NCBI GenBank assembly: GCA_022486705.1
Contig: JAKVKC010000008.1
Coordinates: forward strand, 19,275 to 83,274
Direction of reading: 5' to 3'
DNA from: Solobacterium sp.
GTDB taxonomy: Bacteria > Bacillota_I > Bacilli_A > Erysipelotrichales > Erysipelotrichaceae
Length of the DNA: 64,000 nucleotides
The first letter of the stretch is position 1. Every line of letters starts with the position of its first letter. Position numbers and translations under genes: made by a program. Positions 24,373 to 33,004 of this stretch are shown piece after piece. Below the pieces are notes generated by a model. The model was given only the letters and a program-made list of their open reading frames with translations, was not told where the DNA came from and did no database searches.

Positions 24373-26079
24373 ATGCTTAAAGGTATTGCTGCTTCACAGG
24401 GGATTGCGATTGCAAAAGTCTACAAGCTTGAACAGCCGGTCGTTGATGTAAAGCAAGTTGCATCTGAACCGGCGCAGGAATTGGCAAAGCTGGATGCTGC
24501 ATTTAAGAAAACAGTCGCTGATATTGAAAAGATCAAAGAAGTTGCTTCAAAATCTTTAAAAGAAGAGGAATTGGCAATCTTTGATGCTCATTTGATGATG
24601 GCGAATGATCCTGAATTCCGCGGCATGATCGAAGAAGATATCAATACGAACAAGGACAATGCAGAATACGCTGCCAAGATGGTCGGCGATAACATGGTCT
24701 CTATGTTTGAAGCGATGGATGATGAATACATGAAGGGCAGAGCTGCTGATATCAGAGATGTATGCTTCCGTCTGCTCTGCAATCTGGCAGGCAAAGAGAT
24801 CCCGAATCTGGCAACTTTGAGCGAGCCGGTCGTGATCGTAGCAAAAGATCTGACGCCTTCTGATACAGGATCGCTGAACAAGAAGTATGCAAAGGGATTT
24901 GCAACAGAGGTCGGCGGACGTACAAGCCACAGTGCAATTATGGCAAGATCTCTGGAAATTCCAGCCATTGTAGGCACCACAGGAATATTGGCGGCTGCAA
25001 AATCCGGCGATGAGATCATTTTGGATGCAATCAGCGGTGAAGTTATTTTGGATCCTACTCCAGAGCAGATCCAGGAATATACAAAGAAAGCAGAAGAGTA
25101 TCAGAAAGAAAAAGATGCTCTGAAGGCAATGAAGGAACTGCCTTCTGTATCTACAGATGGGCATAAAGTGCTGCTGGTCGGCAATATTGGATCGGTCGCA
25201 GATGTTGAAGGTGTATTGGACAATGGCGGCGAAGGTGTCGGCTTATTCCGTACAGAATTCCTTTATATGAAGAGTGAAAATGATTTCCCGGATGAAGATA
25301 CACAGTTCGCTGCTTATAAGCAGGTCTTGGAAGGCATGAATGGCAAACCGGTCGTGATCCGCACATTGGATATCGGCGGGGATAAGAAGCTGAAGTATTA
25401 TAAATTCGAAGATGAGATGAACCCATTTCTTGGCGTACGTGCAATTCGTTTCTGCCTGATGCGCAAGGATGTTTTCCGGGTACAGCTGAGAGCTCTGCTC
25501 AGAGCTTCTGCTTTTGGCCATCTGTGCATCATGTTCCCAATGATTGCTACGGTCAATGAATTCACGGAAGCAAAGGGATTGTATGAAGAAGAAAGAGCAA
25601 AACTGATTGCCGAAGGAACAAAAGTAGGCAATGATGTCGAAGTCGGATGCATGATCGAGATCCCAGCAGCTGCTGTCTTGGCTGATCAGCTTTCCAAATA
25701 TGCTGACTTCTTCTCCATTGGCACAAATGATCTGATCCAGTATTCTATGGCAGCAGATCGCATGAGCCAGCCGGTATCCTATCTGTATCAGCCGCTGAAT
25801 CCATCCATTCTGCGCTTGGTCAAGATGACGATCGACGGTGCACATAAGAATGGCAAATGGTGCGGCATGTGCGGAGAAATGGCGGGCGATGAGCTGGCTG
25901 CTCCGGTCTTGCTTGGACTTGGCCTGGATGAGTTCTCAATGAGTGCAACATCTATTCTGAGAGCCCGCAAGATGATCAACGGTCTGAATTATGAAGAGAT
26001 GAAAGCGATGGCAGCCAAGGCTGTGGAGCTTGATCGCATGGAAGACGTTGTTGCATTGGTCAAAAAGAGCATTCAATAA
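24373..26079 (+). CDS. ptsI: Phosphoenolpyruvate-protein phosphotransferase (PTS enzyme I)
   Basis: Enzyme I takes phosphate from PEP onto a His and passes it to HPr, starting PTS sugar uptake. The phospho-His is in GGRTSHSAIMARS (H186). The PEP-binding barrel has GVGLFRTEFLYM and DFFSIGTNDLIQYSMAADR, and the active-site Cys region is WCGMCGEMAGD. The N-terminal HPr-binding helices are complete and 568 residues is normal. The ribosome site AGGAGG precedes the ATG. ptsH is not adjacent, unlike the usual ptsHI arrangement. The 187-nt upstream region has A/T-rich stretches (for example TATGAT near 24292) but no promoter I can call with confidence. A terminator follows. Confidence 0.96.
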   Translation: MLKGIAASQGIAIAKVYKLEQPVVDVKQVASEPAQELAKLDAAFKKTVADIEKIKEVASKSLKEEELAIFDAHLMMANDPEFRGMIEEDINTNKDNAEYAAKMVGDNMVSMFEAMDDEYMKGRAADIRDVCFRLLCNLAGKEIPNLATLSEPVVIVAKDLTPSDTGSLNKKYAKGFATEVGGRTSHSAIMARSLEIPAIVGTTGILAAAKSGDEIILDAISGEVILDPTPEQIQEYTKKAEEYQKEKDALKAMKELPSVSTDGHKVLLVGNIGSVADVEGVLDNGGEGVGLFRTEFLYMKSENDFPDEDTQFAAYKQVLEGMNGKPVVIRTLDIGGDKKLKYYKFEDEMNPFLGVRAIRFCLMRKDVFRVQLRALLRASAFGHLCIMFPMIATVNEFTEAKGLYEEERAKLIAEGTKVGNDVEVGCMIEIPAAAVLADQLSKYADFFSIGTNDLIQYSMAADRMSQPVSYLYQPLNPSILRLVKMTIDGAHKNGKWCGMCGEMAGDELAAPVLLGLGLDEFSMSATSILRARKMINGLNYEEMKAMAAKAVELDRMEDVVALVKKSIQ

Positions 26080-26086
26080 AAAAATG

Positions 26087-26120
26087 GCTGAGATCAGTTG
26101 ATACGATCCCAGCTTTTTTT
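26087..26120 (+). terminator. Terminator of ptsI
   Basis: Stem GCTGAGATC/GATCCCAGC (one A-C mismatch) with a 9-nt loop is followed by TTTTTTT. The convergent phosphatase gene begins its stop codon just beyond. Confidence 0.8.
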
Positions 26121-26123
26121 CTG

Positions 26124-26882
26124 CTAATTTTCACAGATCTGATCTTTGCTGCATTTCAGATAAGGATAGTTGCTCTTTACATAGAATTCTTTCATATCAT
26201 CCAGTCTAAGACAGCCTAATGTCCTGCCATAGACACACCCGCAGTCAATATGATAGAGCGTATCATTTCTGCCATGCAGGATCTTTCCTTCCCAGCTGTC
26301 CCCATACAGGAACGTAGGGATATGTCCGACGATCATTGTAATATCATCAAAAGGATTGTCATCTCTGCCGATATGCGACCATACCAGCACCTGTTCCGGC
26401 ACTTCCGACATGCGGATGTTTGCCCGCAGATATTCATCTGCCAGGCCGGCGTGCACAAGGATGAACTTTCTTTCCCTGATGGTCAGTTCTTTGTAAAAAA
26501 TACGATTGCTGTCCAAATACAGTTTCATGTCATAGCATTCAGGAAAGCTGAGATCCATGAACTGATCAGCTGTTTTATAGCCGCCGTTGTAATGCAGCCA
26601 GCACATCAGATCATCGGTCATATCCACGCTGTTATTGTCATGTTTCGTATCGATCAGTTCCTGTGCATAGCGCTGGAACCACAGATCATGATTGCCATAG
26701 ATGATATGCATCGATGGATCCTTCATGATCTCCTGCATCAAAGCAATGGATTCATTGCCGCGGTCGCAGATATCGCCGATGATCCATAAAGTATCATAAT
26801 CTTTCCGATATTCGATTACAGAAAGCATTTTATCAAATTCTTCTTTGCATCCATGCAGATCGCTGATTACATAGGTTGACAT
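26124..26882 (-). CDS. Metallophosphoesterase (PPP-type serine/threonine phosphatase-like)
   Basis: The calcineurin-like motifs are present in order: VISDLHGC (about 5-12; Asp and His), GDICDRG (about 35-41), and GNHDLW (about 66-71). The later His motifs are LVHAGL and VGHIPT. The GDxxDRG form links it to PPP-type phosphatases such as bacterial PrpA/PrpE or symmetric Ap4A hydrolases. It probably removes phosphate from proteins or cleaves dinucleotides with two metal ions. I place the start at 26882 (ATG after AGAGGTACCT), giving 252 residues. The in-frame extension up to 27041 overlaps the lipoprotein gene and has no family match. A TACAAT box lies about 22 nt upstream. Confidence 0.85.
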   Translation of the reverse strand: MSTYVISDLHGCKEEFDKMLSVIEYRKDYDTLWIIGDICDRGNESIALMQEIMKDPSMHIIYGNHDLWFQRYAQELIDTKHDNNSVDMTDDLMCWLHYNGGYKTADQFMDLSFPECYDMKLYLDSNRIFYKELTIRERKFILVHAGLADEYLRANIRMSEVPEQVLVWSHIGRDDNPFDDITMIVGHIPTFLYGDSWEGKILHGRNDTLYHIDCGCVYGRTLGCLRLDDMKEFYVKSNYPYLKCSKDQICEN

Positions 26883-26943
26883 AGGTACCTCTGCTTTCAT
26901 TGTACCATAATGCAGGAACCTAGTTCGATATCCGCCTATATTC

Positions 26944-27282
26944 TTACTTCTGATCCTCTTCGGAAGAAAGTACCTGAATGACACTGATCTTGCCATTGGT
27001 AAACGAAATTGATACTTCTTCATCTTTCTGGAGATCTTCACTGTGAAGTGTCGTACTGTCTTTCAGGACCATGGCTGTACTAGGAACGGAAGCAGTCTGT
27101 ATTCCTTTTGAATCTTCTGTTTCATAAGAAATAATGACGTTGCCGTTATCGTTTGATTTCACGGTGCCATAGGCAGTCAGTACATTGCTGTCGTCGGTCG
27201 CCTGCTCTGCCTGCGCGGCAGCTGTACAGCCGCTGCTGAGCAATAAGAGCATTATACCGGCAGTTTTTATCATATGTTTCAT
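26944..27282 (-). CDS. Small lipoprotein of unknown function
   Basis: The 112-residue protein begins with a lipoprotein signal ending in LLSSGC (C19), so it should be lipidated and anchored outside the membrane. The mature part after the AQAEQATDD linker is a single small beta-rich domain with GTVKSNDNGNVIISYE and NGKISVIQVLS. This looks like an OB- or DUF-type fold with no recognised family. AGGAGG precedes the ATG. It is 61 nt upstream of the phosphatase gene on the same strand and may be partly co-transcribed. Confidence 0.7.
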   Translation of the reverse strand: MKHMIKTAGIMLLLLSSGCTAAAQAEQATDDSNVLTAYGTVKSNDNGNVIISYETEDSKGIQTASVPSTAMVLKDSTTLHSEDLQKDEEVSISFTNGKISVIQVLSSEEDQK

Positions 27283-27382
27283 CCCATCTGCCTCCTGCTG
27301 ATTTGAATATAGTCAAGTCTTCTGAAAGTAAAGTGTTATGAAGATGAATTCCGTGTGAAGCTTGCGGTATTGAAAGTTTTTC

Positions 27383-27411
27383 TTCACAGAGAGAGCGTGT
27401 TTTGATATAAT
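27383..27411 (+). promoter_or_regulatory. Promoter of yebC
   Basis: TTCACA, a 17-nt spacer and the consensus TATAAT (27406-27411) lie 37 nt before the start codon. Confidence 0.7.
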
Positions 27412-27447
27412 ATCTGCGTTATTGATTTATGGAAGGTGGTATTTTAC

Positions 27448-28191
27448 ATGGGAAGAGCTCATGAAGTCCGCGCAGCCTCAATGGCTAAGACAGCGGCAAT
27501 TAAGTCAAAATTATATTCTAGATTTGGAAAAGAGCTGTATATTGCAGCGAAAAATGGCGTCCCTGATCCTGAAATGAACCTCAGCCTTAAGAGAAAGATC
27601 GCTGAAGCAAAGCAGAACCAGATTCCGGCTGATGTTATCAAAAGAGCAATTGATAAAGCAAAAGGCGGCGATGACGAGCATTATGATGAAGCACGCTATG
27701 AGGGCTTTGGCCCTGGCAATAGCACAATCGTCGTTGACTGTCTGACCAACAATACAAATCGTTCACTGACAGATGTCAAGACAACATTCAACAAGTGCCA
27801 TGGTGCAAAACTGGTGGGAGCAGGTGCGGTATCTTTTAATTATCAGCCAGTAGGCTTATTTGTTTTCCCTTATGAAGATGAAGAAGCAATGCTGGATGCG
27901 ATGATGGAAGCAGAGGTTGATGTACAGGATATTTCTGTTGCAGATGGCATGATGACGGTCAAGACGACATTCAATGATTTTGGCAAAGCACAGGATGCAA
28001 TTGAAAAGTTCATTCCGAATGTTGAATTCGATGTATGCGAAGCAACGATGCTGCCGAATGAATATGTTGATCTGACAACGGAAGAAGATATCAATGCATA
28101 TCATAAGCTGATGGATCTGCTGAATGAAGTTGATGATGTCAACAAGATCTATACAAATGCACGTATTCCTTCAGAAGAAGAAAACAACTAA
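27448..28191 (+). CDS. YebC/TACO1-family translation (or transcription) factor
   Basis: YebC proteins have been described as DNA-binding regulators and more recently as ribosome-associated factors that help translate proline-rich stretches. The family opening GRAHEVRAASMAKTAAIKSKLYSRFGKELYIAAKNG is present (split here as the first 37 residues), followed by IPADVIKRAIDKAKGG and YEGFGPGN. I chose the ATG at 27448 with GGAAGGTGG upstream, giving 247 residues; the GTG at 27436 overlaps that ribosome site. Single gene between its promoter and a bidirectional terminator. Confidence 0.93.
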   Translation: MGRAHEVRAASMAKTAAIKSKLYSRFGKELYIAAKNGVPDPEMNLSLKRKIAEAKQNQIPADVIKRAIDKAKGGDDEHYDEARYEGFGPGNSTIVVDCLTNNTNRSLTDVKTTFNKCHGAKLVGAGAVSFNYQPVGLFVFPYEDEEAMLDAMMEAEVDVQDISVADGMMTVKTTFNDFGKAQDAIEKFIPNVEFDVCEATMLPNEYVDLTTEEDINAYHKLMDLLNEVDDVNKIYTNARIPSEEENN

Positions 28192-28199
28192 GATACAGA

Positions 28200-28223
28200 A
28201 AAACTGGCCAGCGCCAGTTTTTA
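28200..28223. terminator. Bidirectional terminator between yebC and tmcAL
   Basis: A perfect 10-bp inverted repeat AAAAACTGGC/GCCAGTTTTT with loop CAGC has T-runs on both strands. It serves the two convergent genes, and tmcAL's stop codon lies inside the 3' arm. Confidence 0.9.
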
Positions 28224-29333
28224 TTTGACATAATGAGCGCCGCCGATCTCCAGAGACAGGATGCGCTTTCTTTCTTCTTCCTTTAAGACACTGGTATACA
28301 TCAATGATGTGCGGTACTCCAGCTGGCGCCAGGCATCAGGGACATCCGCAAAGCGGGAAGCAATCTTTGTCTCTTTTTTTCTTTGCTCCGCCAGCCATTT
28401 TCTGCCATGTTCACCAAAGGCAAGGACTCTGACAGTATCATAAGGAGGCAGAGCTTCGGCCTCTTTTTTAGTGACCTGATTGAGCGCCTGCAGACAGCAG
28501 CGACGGACTCTGCTTGCGGTATAGCGATAATTTGTGCAGGCATTGATGAAATCATCATATTTTTCGTACTTCAAAGCATTCTTCTGCAGCAGATATTCAA
28601 TGCCCTCTGAAAAGAGAAAGAGCTGACGCAGATGCTCTGGCGAAGATACTGATAAAAAGGTACGGAGATAGGGATAATACAGTTCACTGAACTGCAGTGT
28701 GCTGCTCTTTAAAATCTCTTCCATCGGTGTGGAGCCGGCCAGCGAAAGATGGTTCTTTAAGGCATGCCGAATGGCAAAGGCACTGGCATTTTCTTTGACT
28801 TCCTCATCCAGATAGCCGGAAGTGCGCTGTACAAGATAAGGCTGAATGCCTGTTCCTTTGAGCGCCCGCAGATAGCAGACGGCCAAAAGATCATTGGGAT
28901 ACATAGAACTGGTCAGCAGCGAATAGGCTTTAGGATAGGACATGCCGGCATTCATTGACGCATGAAGGTGATCAGGATTGATCGGCGTATCCGCAATTTC
29001 CTGCAGATTTTCAAGATTGCCGCATTCAGATCCAAAGCAGATACTGTCAATGCCGGCTGCCTGAAAGACCTGAATAGCTCCGGCAGCGAAATGAGAAGCA
29101 CTTTGCGATGCAAAAAAATAGGGCAGTTCAATGACGACGTCAATGCCATTGCGAATGGCAGCTTCTGCCCGTTTCCATTTGTCAATGACGGCCGGTTCTC
29201 CCCGCTGGACAAAGTTTCCGCTCATGACTGCAATCATGAAATCGGCGCCGCTCTGTTCTTTGGCCTTGGCAATCTGATAGATGTGTCCATTATGAAGGGG
29301 GTTGTATTCTGAAATGATACCGCAAGAAGACAT
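28221..29333 (-). CDS. tmcAL: tRNA(Met) cytidine acetate ligase TmcAL
   Basis: TmcAL makes N4-acetylcytidine at C34 of elongator tRNA-Met using acetate and ATP, which secures reading of AUG. The nucleotidyltransferase signature is complete: GIISEYNPLHNGHIYQI with HNGH at 14-17, VMSGNFVQRGEP, DVVIELP and FGSECG. I chose the ATG at 29333 (GGAAAGGATGG upstream), giving 370 residues. An in-frame ATG at 29366 would extend into the divergent promoter. The likely substrate tRNA-Met (CAT) is encoded at 3.2 kb. Confidence 0.93.
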   Translation of the reverse strand: MSSCGIISEYNPLHNGHIYQIAKAKEQSGADFMIAVMSGNFVQRGEPAVIDKWKRAEAAIRNGIDVVIELPYFFASQSASHFAAGAIQVFQAAGIDSICFGSECGNLENLQEIADTPINPDHLHASMNAGMSYPKAYSLLTSSMYPNDLLAVCYLRALKGTGIQPYLVQRTSGYLDEEVKENASAFAIRHALKNHLSLAGSTPMEEILKSSTLQFSELYYPYLRTFLSVSSPEHLRQLFLFSEGIEYLLQKNALKYEKYDDFINACTNYRYTASRVRRCCLQALNQVTKKEAEALPPYDTVRVLAFGEHGRKWLAEQRKKETKIASRFADVPDAWRQLEYRTSLMYTSVLKEEERKRILSLEIGGAHYVK

Positions 29334-29400
29334 ATTGCCATCCTTTCCAACGGAACAATGATACAATGAAATTACCTATTTGAAAAAGGAGAATATCATC

Positions 29401-30285
29401 ATGAACGGAAAATTATCTTATCAGATTTTTCGTACCCAAGAAGCACCTCATGCATGTGTTTTCATTGTGCATGGCATGCAGGAACATCAGAAGCGCTATG
29501 AGGGCTTTGCCAAGTATTTGAATTCCCGCGGCATTGCCTGCATCACGTATGATCTGCCAGGGCATGGATCGGACTGCCCGAAAGAGGACCTGGGATGGTT
29601 CGGCAATCAGAACGGCTGGATGAATCTAACGGACAGTGCTGTGGAAATAGCCAATCTTGCGCATCAGGAATTTCCGCATACACCGATCGCTCTGTTCGGT
29701 CATTCGATGGGAACAATGATCGGCCGTACCTTTCTGCAGGATCATGACAGTATGATCGATGCTATGATCCTCTCGGGCGCACCGAATTATCAGTCGGCAT
29801 CAAAAGCGGGCATTGCCTTAGCTTCGATCATTGCTGCCTGCAAAGGCAAGAAGGGCCATTCTCATATGCTGGATAATCTGGCGACCGGCAGCTTTAATAA
29901 AGCCATTGCAGATCCAAGGACACCGCTGGATTGGCTGAGCTTCAATCAGGACAATGTGGATGCGTATATTGCTGATCCGCTGTGCGGTTTTCCATTTACC
30001 AATCAGGGATACAAGGATCTTTTCCTTGGTATGGGATATATGCATGATCCTGCTCGCTTTCACTGCACAAAGCCAAATCTTCCCATCCTGTTCTTTGCGG
30101 GTGAAGATGATCCTTGCCGCGGCGGTGAGACAGGCTTTAAAGACAGTATTGCAAGTATCCGCAATGCCGGCTATAAGAATGTTTCAAGCACACTGTATCC
30201 CGGAATGCGCCATGAAACACTGCATGAAAAAGATGCTGACCATGTCATGAAGGATACGGCAGACTGGATCCTGAAGAATATCTGA
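29401..30285 (+). CDS. Alpha/beta hydrolase (monoacylglycerol lipase / lysophospholipase-like)
   Basis: The protein resembles bacterial monoacylglycerol lipases of the serine-aminopeptidase S33 type. It has VFIVHGMQEHQKRYEGFA (oxyanion loop HGM), YDLPGHGSD, and the nucleophile elbow GHSMG (S102). The Asp is in FFAGEDDPC (about 230) and the His in MRHETLHE (about 270). No signal peptide is present, so it acts in the cytosol. The ATG at 29401 follows AAAGGAG; the TTG at 29380 is less likely. 294 residues is typical. It is divergent from tmcAL; a TGATACAAT extended -10 lies just upstream of the ribosome site. Confidence 0.9.
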   Translation: MNGKLSYQIFRTQEAPHACVFIVHGMQEHQKRYEGFAKYLNSRGIACITYDLPGHGSDCPKEDLGWFGNQNGWMNLTDSAVEIANLAHQEFPHTPIALFGHSMGTMIGRTFLQDHDSMIDAMILSGAPNYQSASKAGIALASIIAACKGKKGHSHMLDNLATGSFNKAIADPRTPLDWLSFNQDNVDAYIADPLCGFPFTNQGYKDLFLGMGYMHDPARFHCTKPNLPILFFAGEDDPCRGGETGFKDSIASIRNAGYKNVSSTLYPGMRHETLHEKDADHVMKDTADWILKNI

Positions 30286-30349
30286 GAATGCAAAACCATG
30301 TTTTCAAACAGAAAAACGACAAAAATCGACTGACCAAGCGCGGATTTCG

Positions 30350-30377
30350 TTGACTTTGAAAAAGTGTTTGCTATAAT
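30350..30377 (+). promoter_or_regulatory. Promoter of yceD-rpmF
   Basis: TTGACT (30350-30355), a 16-nt spacer and TATAAT (30372-30377) form a strong promoter. The perfect palindrome GCGTTAACGC (30384-30393) sits exactly at the expected start of transcription. Confidence 0.75.
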
Positions 30378-30407
30378 TTATTAGCGTTAACGCACGAGGA
30401 GACTGCC

Positions 30408-30911
30408 GTGAAGTGGACTAGAGCACAGCTTCTGCAGGAAGAGCAGAGTACTGCATTTGATGAAAATGTGGAAATTGAAGATGATGTATTTGCAAAGAAT
30501 ACACTGATCAATGCCGTGAAGGATGTACATGTAAGTGGCAGCGGCTATCTTGATGATGAGAATGACCGCTTCTATGTGAAAATGCATGTGACAGGTATGA
30601 TGTACTGCCCCGATGCTATCACAAATGAAGACGTGGAAGTTCCATTGGATACGGAGAGCTCAGAGACATATGTCTTTGGCGAGCCGGAAGATGACAGTGA
30701 ACGTGCAGTTACCGATGAGGTCATCGACCTGATCCCAGCAGTGATAGACGATATCCTGCTTGAGGTTCCGTTACAGGTGACTGATATAGCTGAAAATGAA
30801 TATCCGGAAGGCAATGGCTGGAAGGTATACAGTGAGGCTGAGTATCAGGAAAGCCGGAAAGATCAAGACGATCCGCGTCTGGCAAAACTGAAGCAATTCA
30901 AAAATGAATAG
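30408..30911 (+). CDS. DUF177 / YceD-family protein
   Basis: This acidic 167-residue protein of the YceD/DUF177 family usually lies directly before rpmF. Plant and bacterial relatives are linked to 23S rRNA accumulation and large-subunit assembly. Features are the N-terminal WTRAQLL, GSGYLDDENDRFYVKMHVTGMMYCP in the middle, and a C-terminal DPRLAKLKQFKN tail typical of the family (usually DPRLAxLxxL). The start is GTG, following CGAGGA. It is 16 nt upstream of rpmF under the same strong promoter. Confidence 0.88.
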   Translation: MKWTRAQLLQEEQSTAFDENVEIEDDVFAKNTLINAVKDVHVSGSGYLDDENDRFYVKMHVTGMMYCPDAITNEDVEVPLDTESSETYVFGEPEDDSERAVTDEVIDLIPAVIDDILLEVPLQVTDIAENEYPEGNGWKVYSEAEYQESRKDQDDPRLAKLKQFKNE

Positions 30912-30927
30912 TAGGAGGTGCTAGACA

Positions 30928-31110
30928 ATGGCTGTACAACAGAGAAGAAACTCTAAGACAAGAAGAGATAAGAGAAGAACACATTACACTTTAAGTGCTC
31001 CGACACTCGTGAAGTGCCCAGTATGCGGTGAAATGAAGCGTCCTCATCATGCTTGCCCAAAGTGTGGAAATGTTGGCGGAGCAGAAGCTACCGCAGCAGA
31101 GAACAAGTAA
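30928..31110 (+). CDS. rpmF: 50S ribosomal protein L32 (zinc-binding form)
   Basis: The 60-residue protein opens with AVQQRRNSKTRRDKRRTH, the L32 N-terminus. It retains all four zinc ligands in CPVCGEM and CPKCGNV, so it is the C+ (zinc) paralog. It is preceded by AGTAGGAGGTG and co-transcribed with yceD. Two terminators follow. Confidence 0.97.
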   Translation: MAVQQRRNSKTRRDKRRTHYTLSAPTLVKCPVCGEMKRPHHACPKCGNVGGAEATAAENK

Positions 31111-31136
31111 TTGTTCTGTTTCAACTAGATAAAGAT

Positions 31137-31163
31137 GGAAGAGAGAGATCTCTTCCTTTTCTT
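31137..31163 (+). terminator. First terminator after rpmF
   Basis: Stem GGAAGAGA/TCTCTTCC with loop GAGA is followed by TTTTCTT. Confidence 0.8.
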
Positions 31164-31172
31164 ATTATGCAG

Positions 31173-31194
31173 CCGCCGAAAGGCGGTTTTTTTT
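31173..31194 (+). terminator. Second terminator after rpmF
   Basis: Stem CCGCC/GGCGG with a GAAA tetraloop is followed by eight T. Tandem terminators isolate the ribosomal protein unit from mraZ. Confidence 0.88.
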
Positions 31195-31250
31195 GTTTCC
31201 TGAGGTGAGTAATTTTTAAGAATCTGGCATGAATTTTCCCAAAATACTTG

Positions 31251-31256
31251 TACAAT
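31251..31256 (+). promoter_or_regulatory. -10 box of the mraZ operon
   Basis: TACAAT preceded by TTG lies 10 nt upstream of the first MraZ box. The -35 is poor, as expected for a promoter under operator control. Confidence 0.45.
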
Positions 31257-31265
31257 CCCTCCTGG

Positions 31266-31300
31266 GTGGTAGAATTGTGGTAGGAAGTGGAGCAAAGTGG
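31266..31300 (+). promoter_or_regulatory. MraZ operator: four GTGG boxes at 10-11 bp spacing
   Basis: GTGG occurs at 31266, 31277, 31287 and 31297, giving intervals of 11, 10 and 10 bp. This matches the repeated GTGG-type boxes bound by MraZ upstream of its own operon in other bacteria. The boxes lie between the -10 and the start codon, where binding would block transcription. The last one is part of the ribosome site. Confidence 0.85.
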
Positions 31301-31312
31301 AGGAAATCATCT

Positions 31313-31738
31313 ATGTTCATTGGGGAATACAGACACAATCTAGATGCCAAGAACAGACTGATCATCCCGGCAAAGTTCCGGGAACAGCTTTCCACGACCG
31401 TATATGTCACTGAATGGATGGAAGGGTGCTTGGCCGCTTTTCCAGAACAGCAGTGGAATCAGATGATCGAACAGTACAGCGCACTGCCGATGACCGATGC
31501 CAGCGCACGTATCTTTCTTCGCCAGATCAATGGCAAAGCAGAAGAGTGCAGCATTGATGGGCAGGGCAGGATCCTTCTGCCGCAGTTCCTTGTCAGCGAT
31601 ACAGGCATCAAAAAAGCATGTGTCATCTTAGGAACAGCTAAGCATTTTGAGATCTGGTCAGAAGAAAAATATGATGCATACTGCTCCGAAGTGAATTTGG
31701 AAGAGTCAGCTGCGAAAGTAACAGAGATATTGAAATGA
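31313..31738 (+). CDS. mraZ: Transcriptional regulator MraZ
   Basis: MraZ is an AbrB-fold ring-forming DNA-binding protein that represses the division and cell wall cluster it heads. The first AbrB-like unit has [23 protein letters not shown] (first 23 residues in two parts), and the second has [15 protein letters not shown] chose the ATG at 31313 after GTGGAGG, giving 141 residues. An upstream in-frame ATG at 31229 lies before the promoter. Four GTGG operator boxes precede it. Its stop overlaps the rsmH start (ATGA). Confidence 0.95.
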   Translation: MFIGEYRHNLDAKNRLIIPAKFREQLSTTVYVTEWMEGCLAAFPEQQWNQMIEQYSALPMTDASARIFLRQINGKAEECSIDGQGRILLPQFLVSDTGIKKACVILGTAKHFEIWSEEKYDAYCSEVNLEESAAKVTEILK

Positions 31739-32700
31739 TGGAACATACGAGCGTACTTCTCCATGAGACGGTAGATTCTCTGCAGGTAAAAAAAGATGGG
31801 ATCTATGTGGATGGTACTTTAGGCAGAGGAGGCCATGCAGGATACCTGCTGTCAAAGCTGACCGACGGCCATCTGTATGCATTTGATAAAGATGAGCAGG
31901 CAATTGAAGAATCAGCTGTGAACTTAAAAGAATATCTTTCCAAAGTAACAATGATCCACGATGATTTCCGCGCCATGAAGAAAGAATTAAACGCAAGAGG
32001 CATTGAAAAGGTCGATGGCATCATGATGGATCTGGGCGTCAGTTCGCCGCAGTTCGATGATCCGGCAAGAGGATTCAGCTACCGCTTTGATGCCAGATTG
32101 GATATGCGGATGGATCAGGAACAGGAAAAAGATGCCTATCAGGTCATCAATACGTATTCACCAGAAGAATTGACAAGGATCTTTAAAGAATATGGGGAAG
32201 AAAGATATGCGTATTCTATTGCTAAAAAAATAGAAAGAGCACGCAGTGAGAGACCGATCGAAACAACTTTCCAATTGGTCGATGTGATCAAGAGCGCACT
32301 CCCGGAAAGAGAGCTCCATAAAAAGGGACATCCGGCAAAGCAGACATTTCAGGCTCTGCGGATCGAAGTGAATGATGAATTGGGAGCGTTGAAAGATGCT
32401 TTGCAGCAGGCTTTGGATCTTCTGAATGTGAATGGGAGGTGTGCTGTCATTACCTTCCATTCGCTGGAGGACCGGCTTGTGAAGAATACATTCAAAGAAT
32501 ATTCCACTGCTCCATTTGTTGAACCGAAGCTGCCGCTGAAAGCTGAGCAGATGGAGCAGGCCTCCTTCTTATTAGTCAATAAGAAGCCGATTGAGGCTCA
32601 GGAAGAAGAATTGGAAGAGAACCATCGCTCCCACAGTGCAAAGCTGCGGGTGATAGAAAGAATAAAGGGTGAAAAACATGAAGACGAACAGAAGAAATAG
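31735..32700 (+). CDS. rsmH: 16S rRNA (cytosine-1402-N4)-methyltransferase
   Basis: RsmH methylates N4 of C1402 in the ribosomal P site using SAM. The SAM motif is [39 protein letters not shown] is the family signature (about residues 97-120, in two pieces), and the C-terminal half has [11 protein letters not shown]. 321 residues is normal. The start overlaps the mraZ stop. The ftsL gene begins inside its last 23 nt, so all three are translationally linked. Confidence 0.96.
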   Translation: MMEHTSVLLHETVDSLQVKKDGIYVDGTLGRGGHAGYLLSKLTDGHLYAFDKDEQAIEESAVNLKEYLSKVTMIHDDFRAMKKELNARGIEKVDGIMMDLGVSSPQFDDPARGFSYRFDARLDMRMDQEQEKDAYQVINTYSPEELTRIFKEYGEERYAYSIAKKIERARSERPIETTFQLVDVIKSALPERELHKKGHPAKQTFQALRIEVNDELGALKDALQQALDLLNVNGRCAVITFHSLEDRLVKNTFKEYSTAPFVEPKLPLKAEQMEQASFLLVNKKPIEAQEEELEENHRSHSAKLRVIERIKGEKHEDEQKK

Positions 32701-33001
32701 AAAAAATGATCGTGAAATGAAATTTCTGTCTTTTACGTGTCTTTTCACACTGATTTCTGTTATTGTGTTCTTCGTCGGTTCCCTGGGACTGAAAGCATAC
32801 AACAACTCATTGAGCATTAAGAAGCAGTCAATGGAAGAAGAGATCCTCTCTACTGAAACGCAGAATGATTCTCTGCAGGTCGAGATCAGACAGCTGGCTT
32901 CTTCTGATCGGGTCAATCAGGTCGCTGCAAGCAATGGCATGAGCTATAACCAGAACAGTATTTCAACCGTCTCAGATGGAACGACAGCTGACGGAGAATA
33001 A
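32678..33001 (+). CDS. ftsL: Cell division protein FtsL-like
   Basis: The 107-residue bitopic membrane protein has a short basic cytoplasmic tail ([12 protein letters not shown]), one transmembrane helix (about 17-40) and an extracytoplasmic coiled-coil (about 45-85). That is the FtsL plan. Position between rsmH and the PBP gene supports it more than sequence, since FtsL evolves fast. I chose the ATG at 32678 after AAAGGG; a GTG at 32669 is possible. It would join FtsB and DivIB in activating septal synthesis. Confidence 0.82.
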   Translation: MKTNRRNRKNDREMKFLSFTCLFTLISVIVFFVGSLGLKAYNNSLSIKKQSMEEEILSTETQNDSLQVEIRQLASSDRVNQVAASNGMSYNQNSISTVSDGTTADGE

Positions 33002-33004
33002 TAA

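Noticed and set aside
26883..27041. N-terminal extension of the metallophosphoesterase up to 27041
   Set aside because: It overlaps the lipoprotein gene, has no family match, and a ribosome site precedes the internal ATG at 26882.
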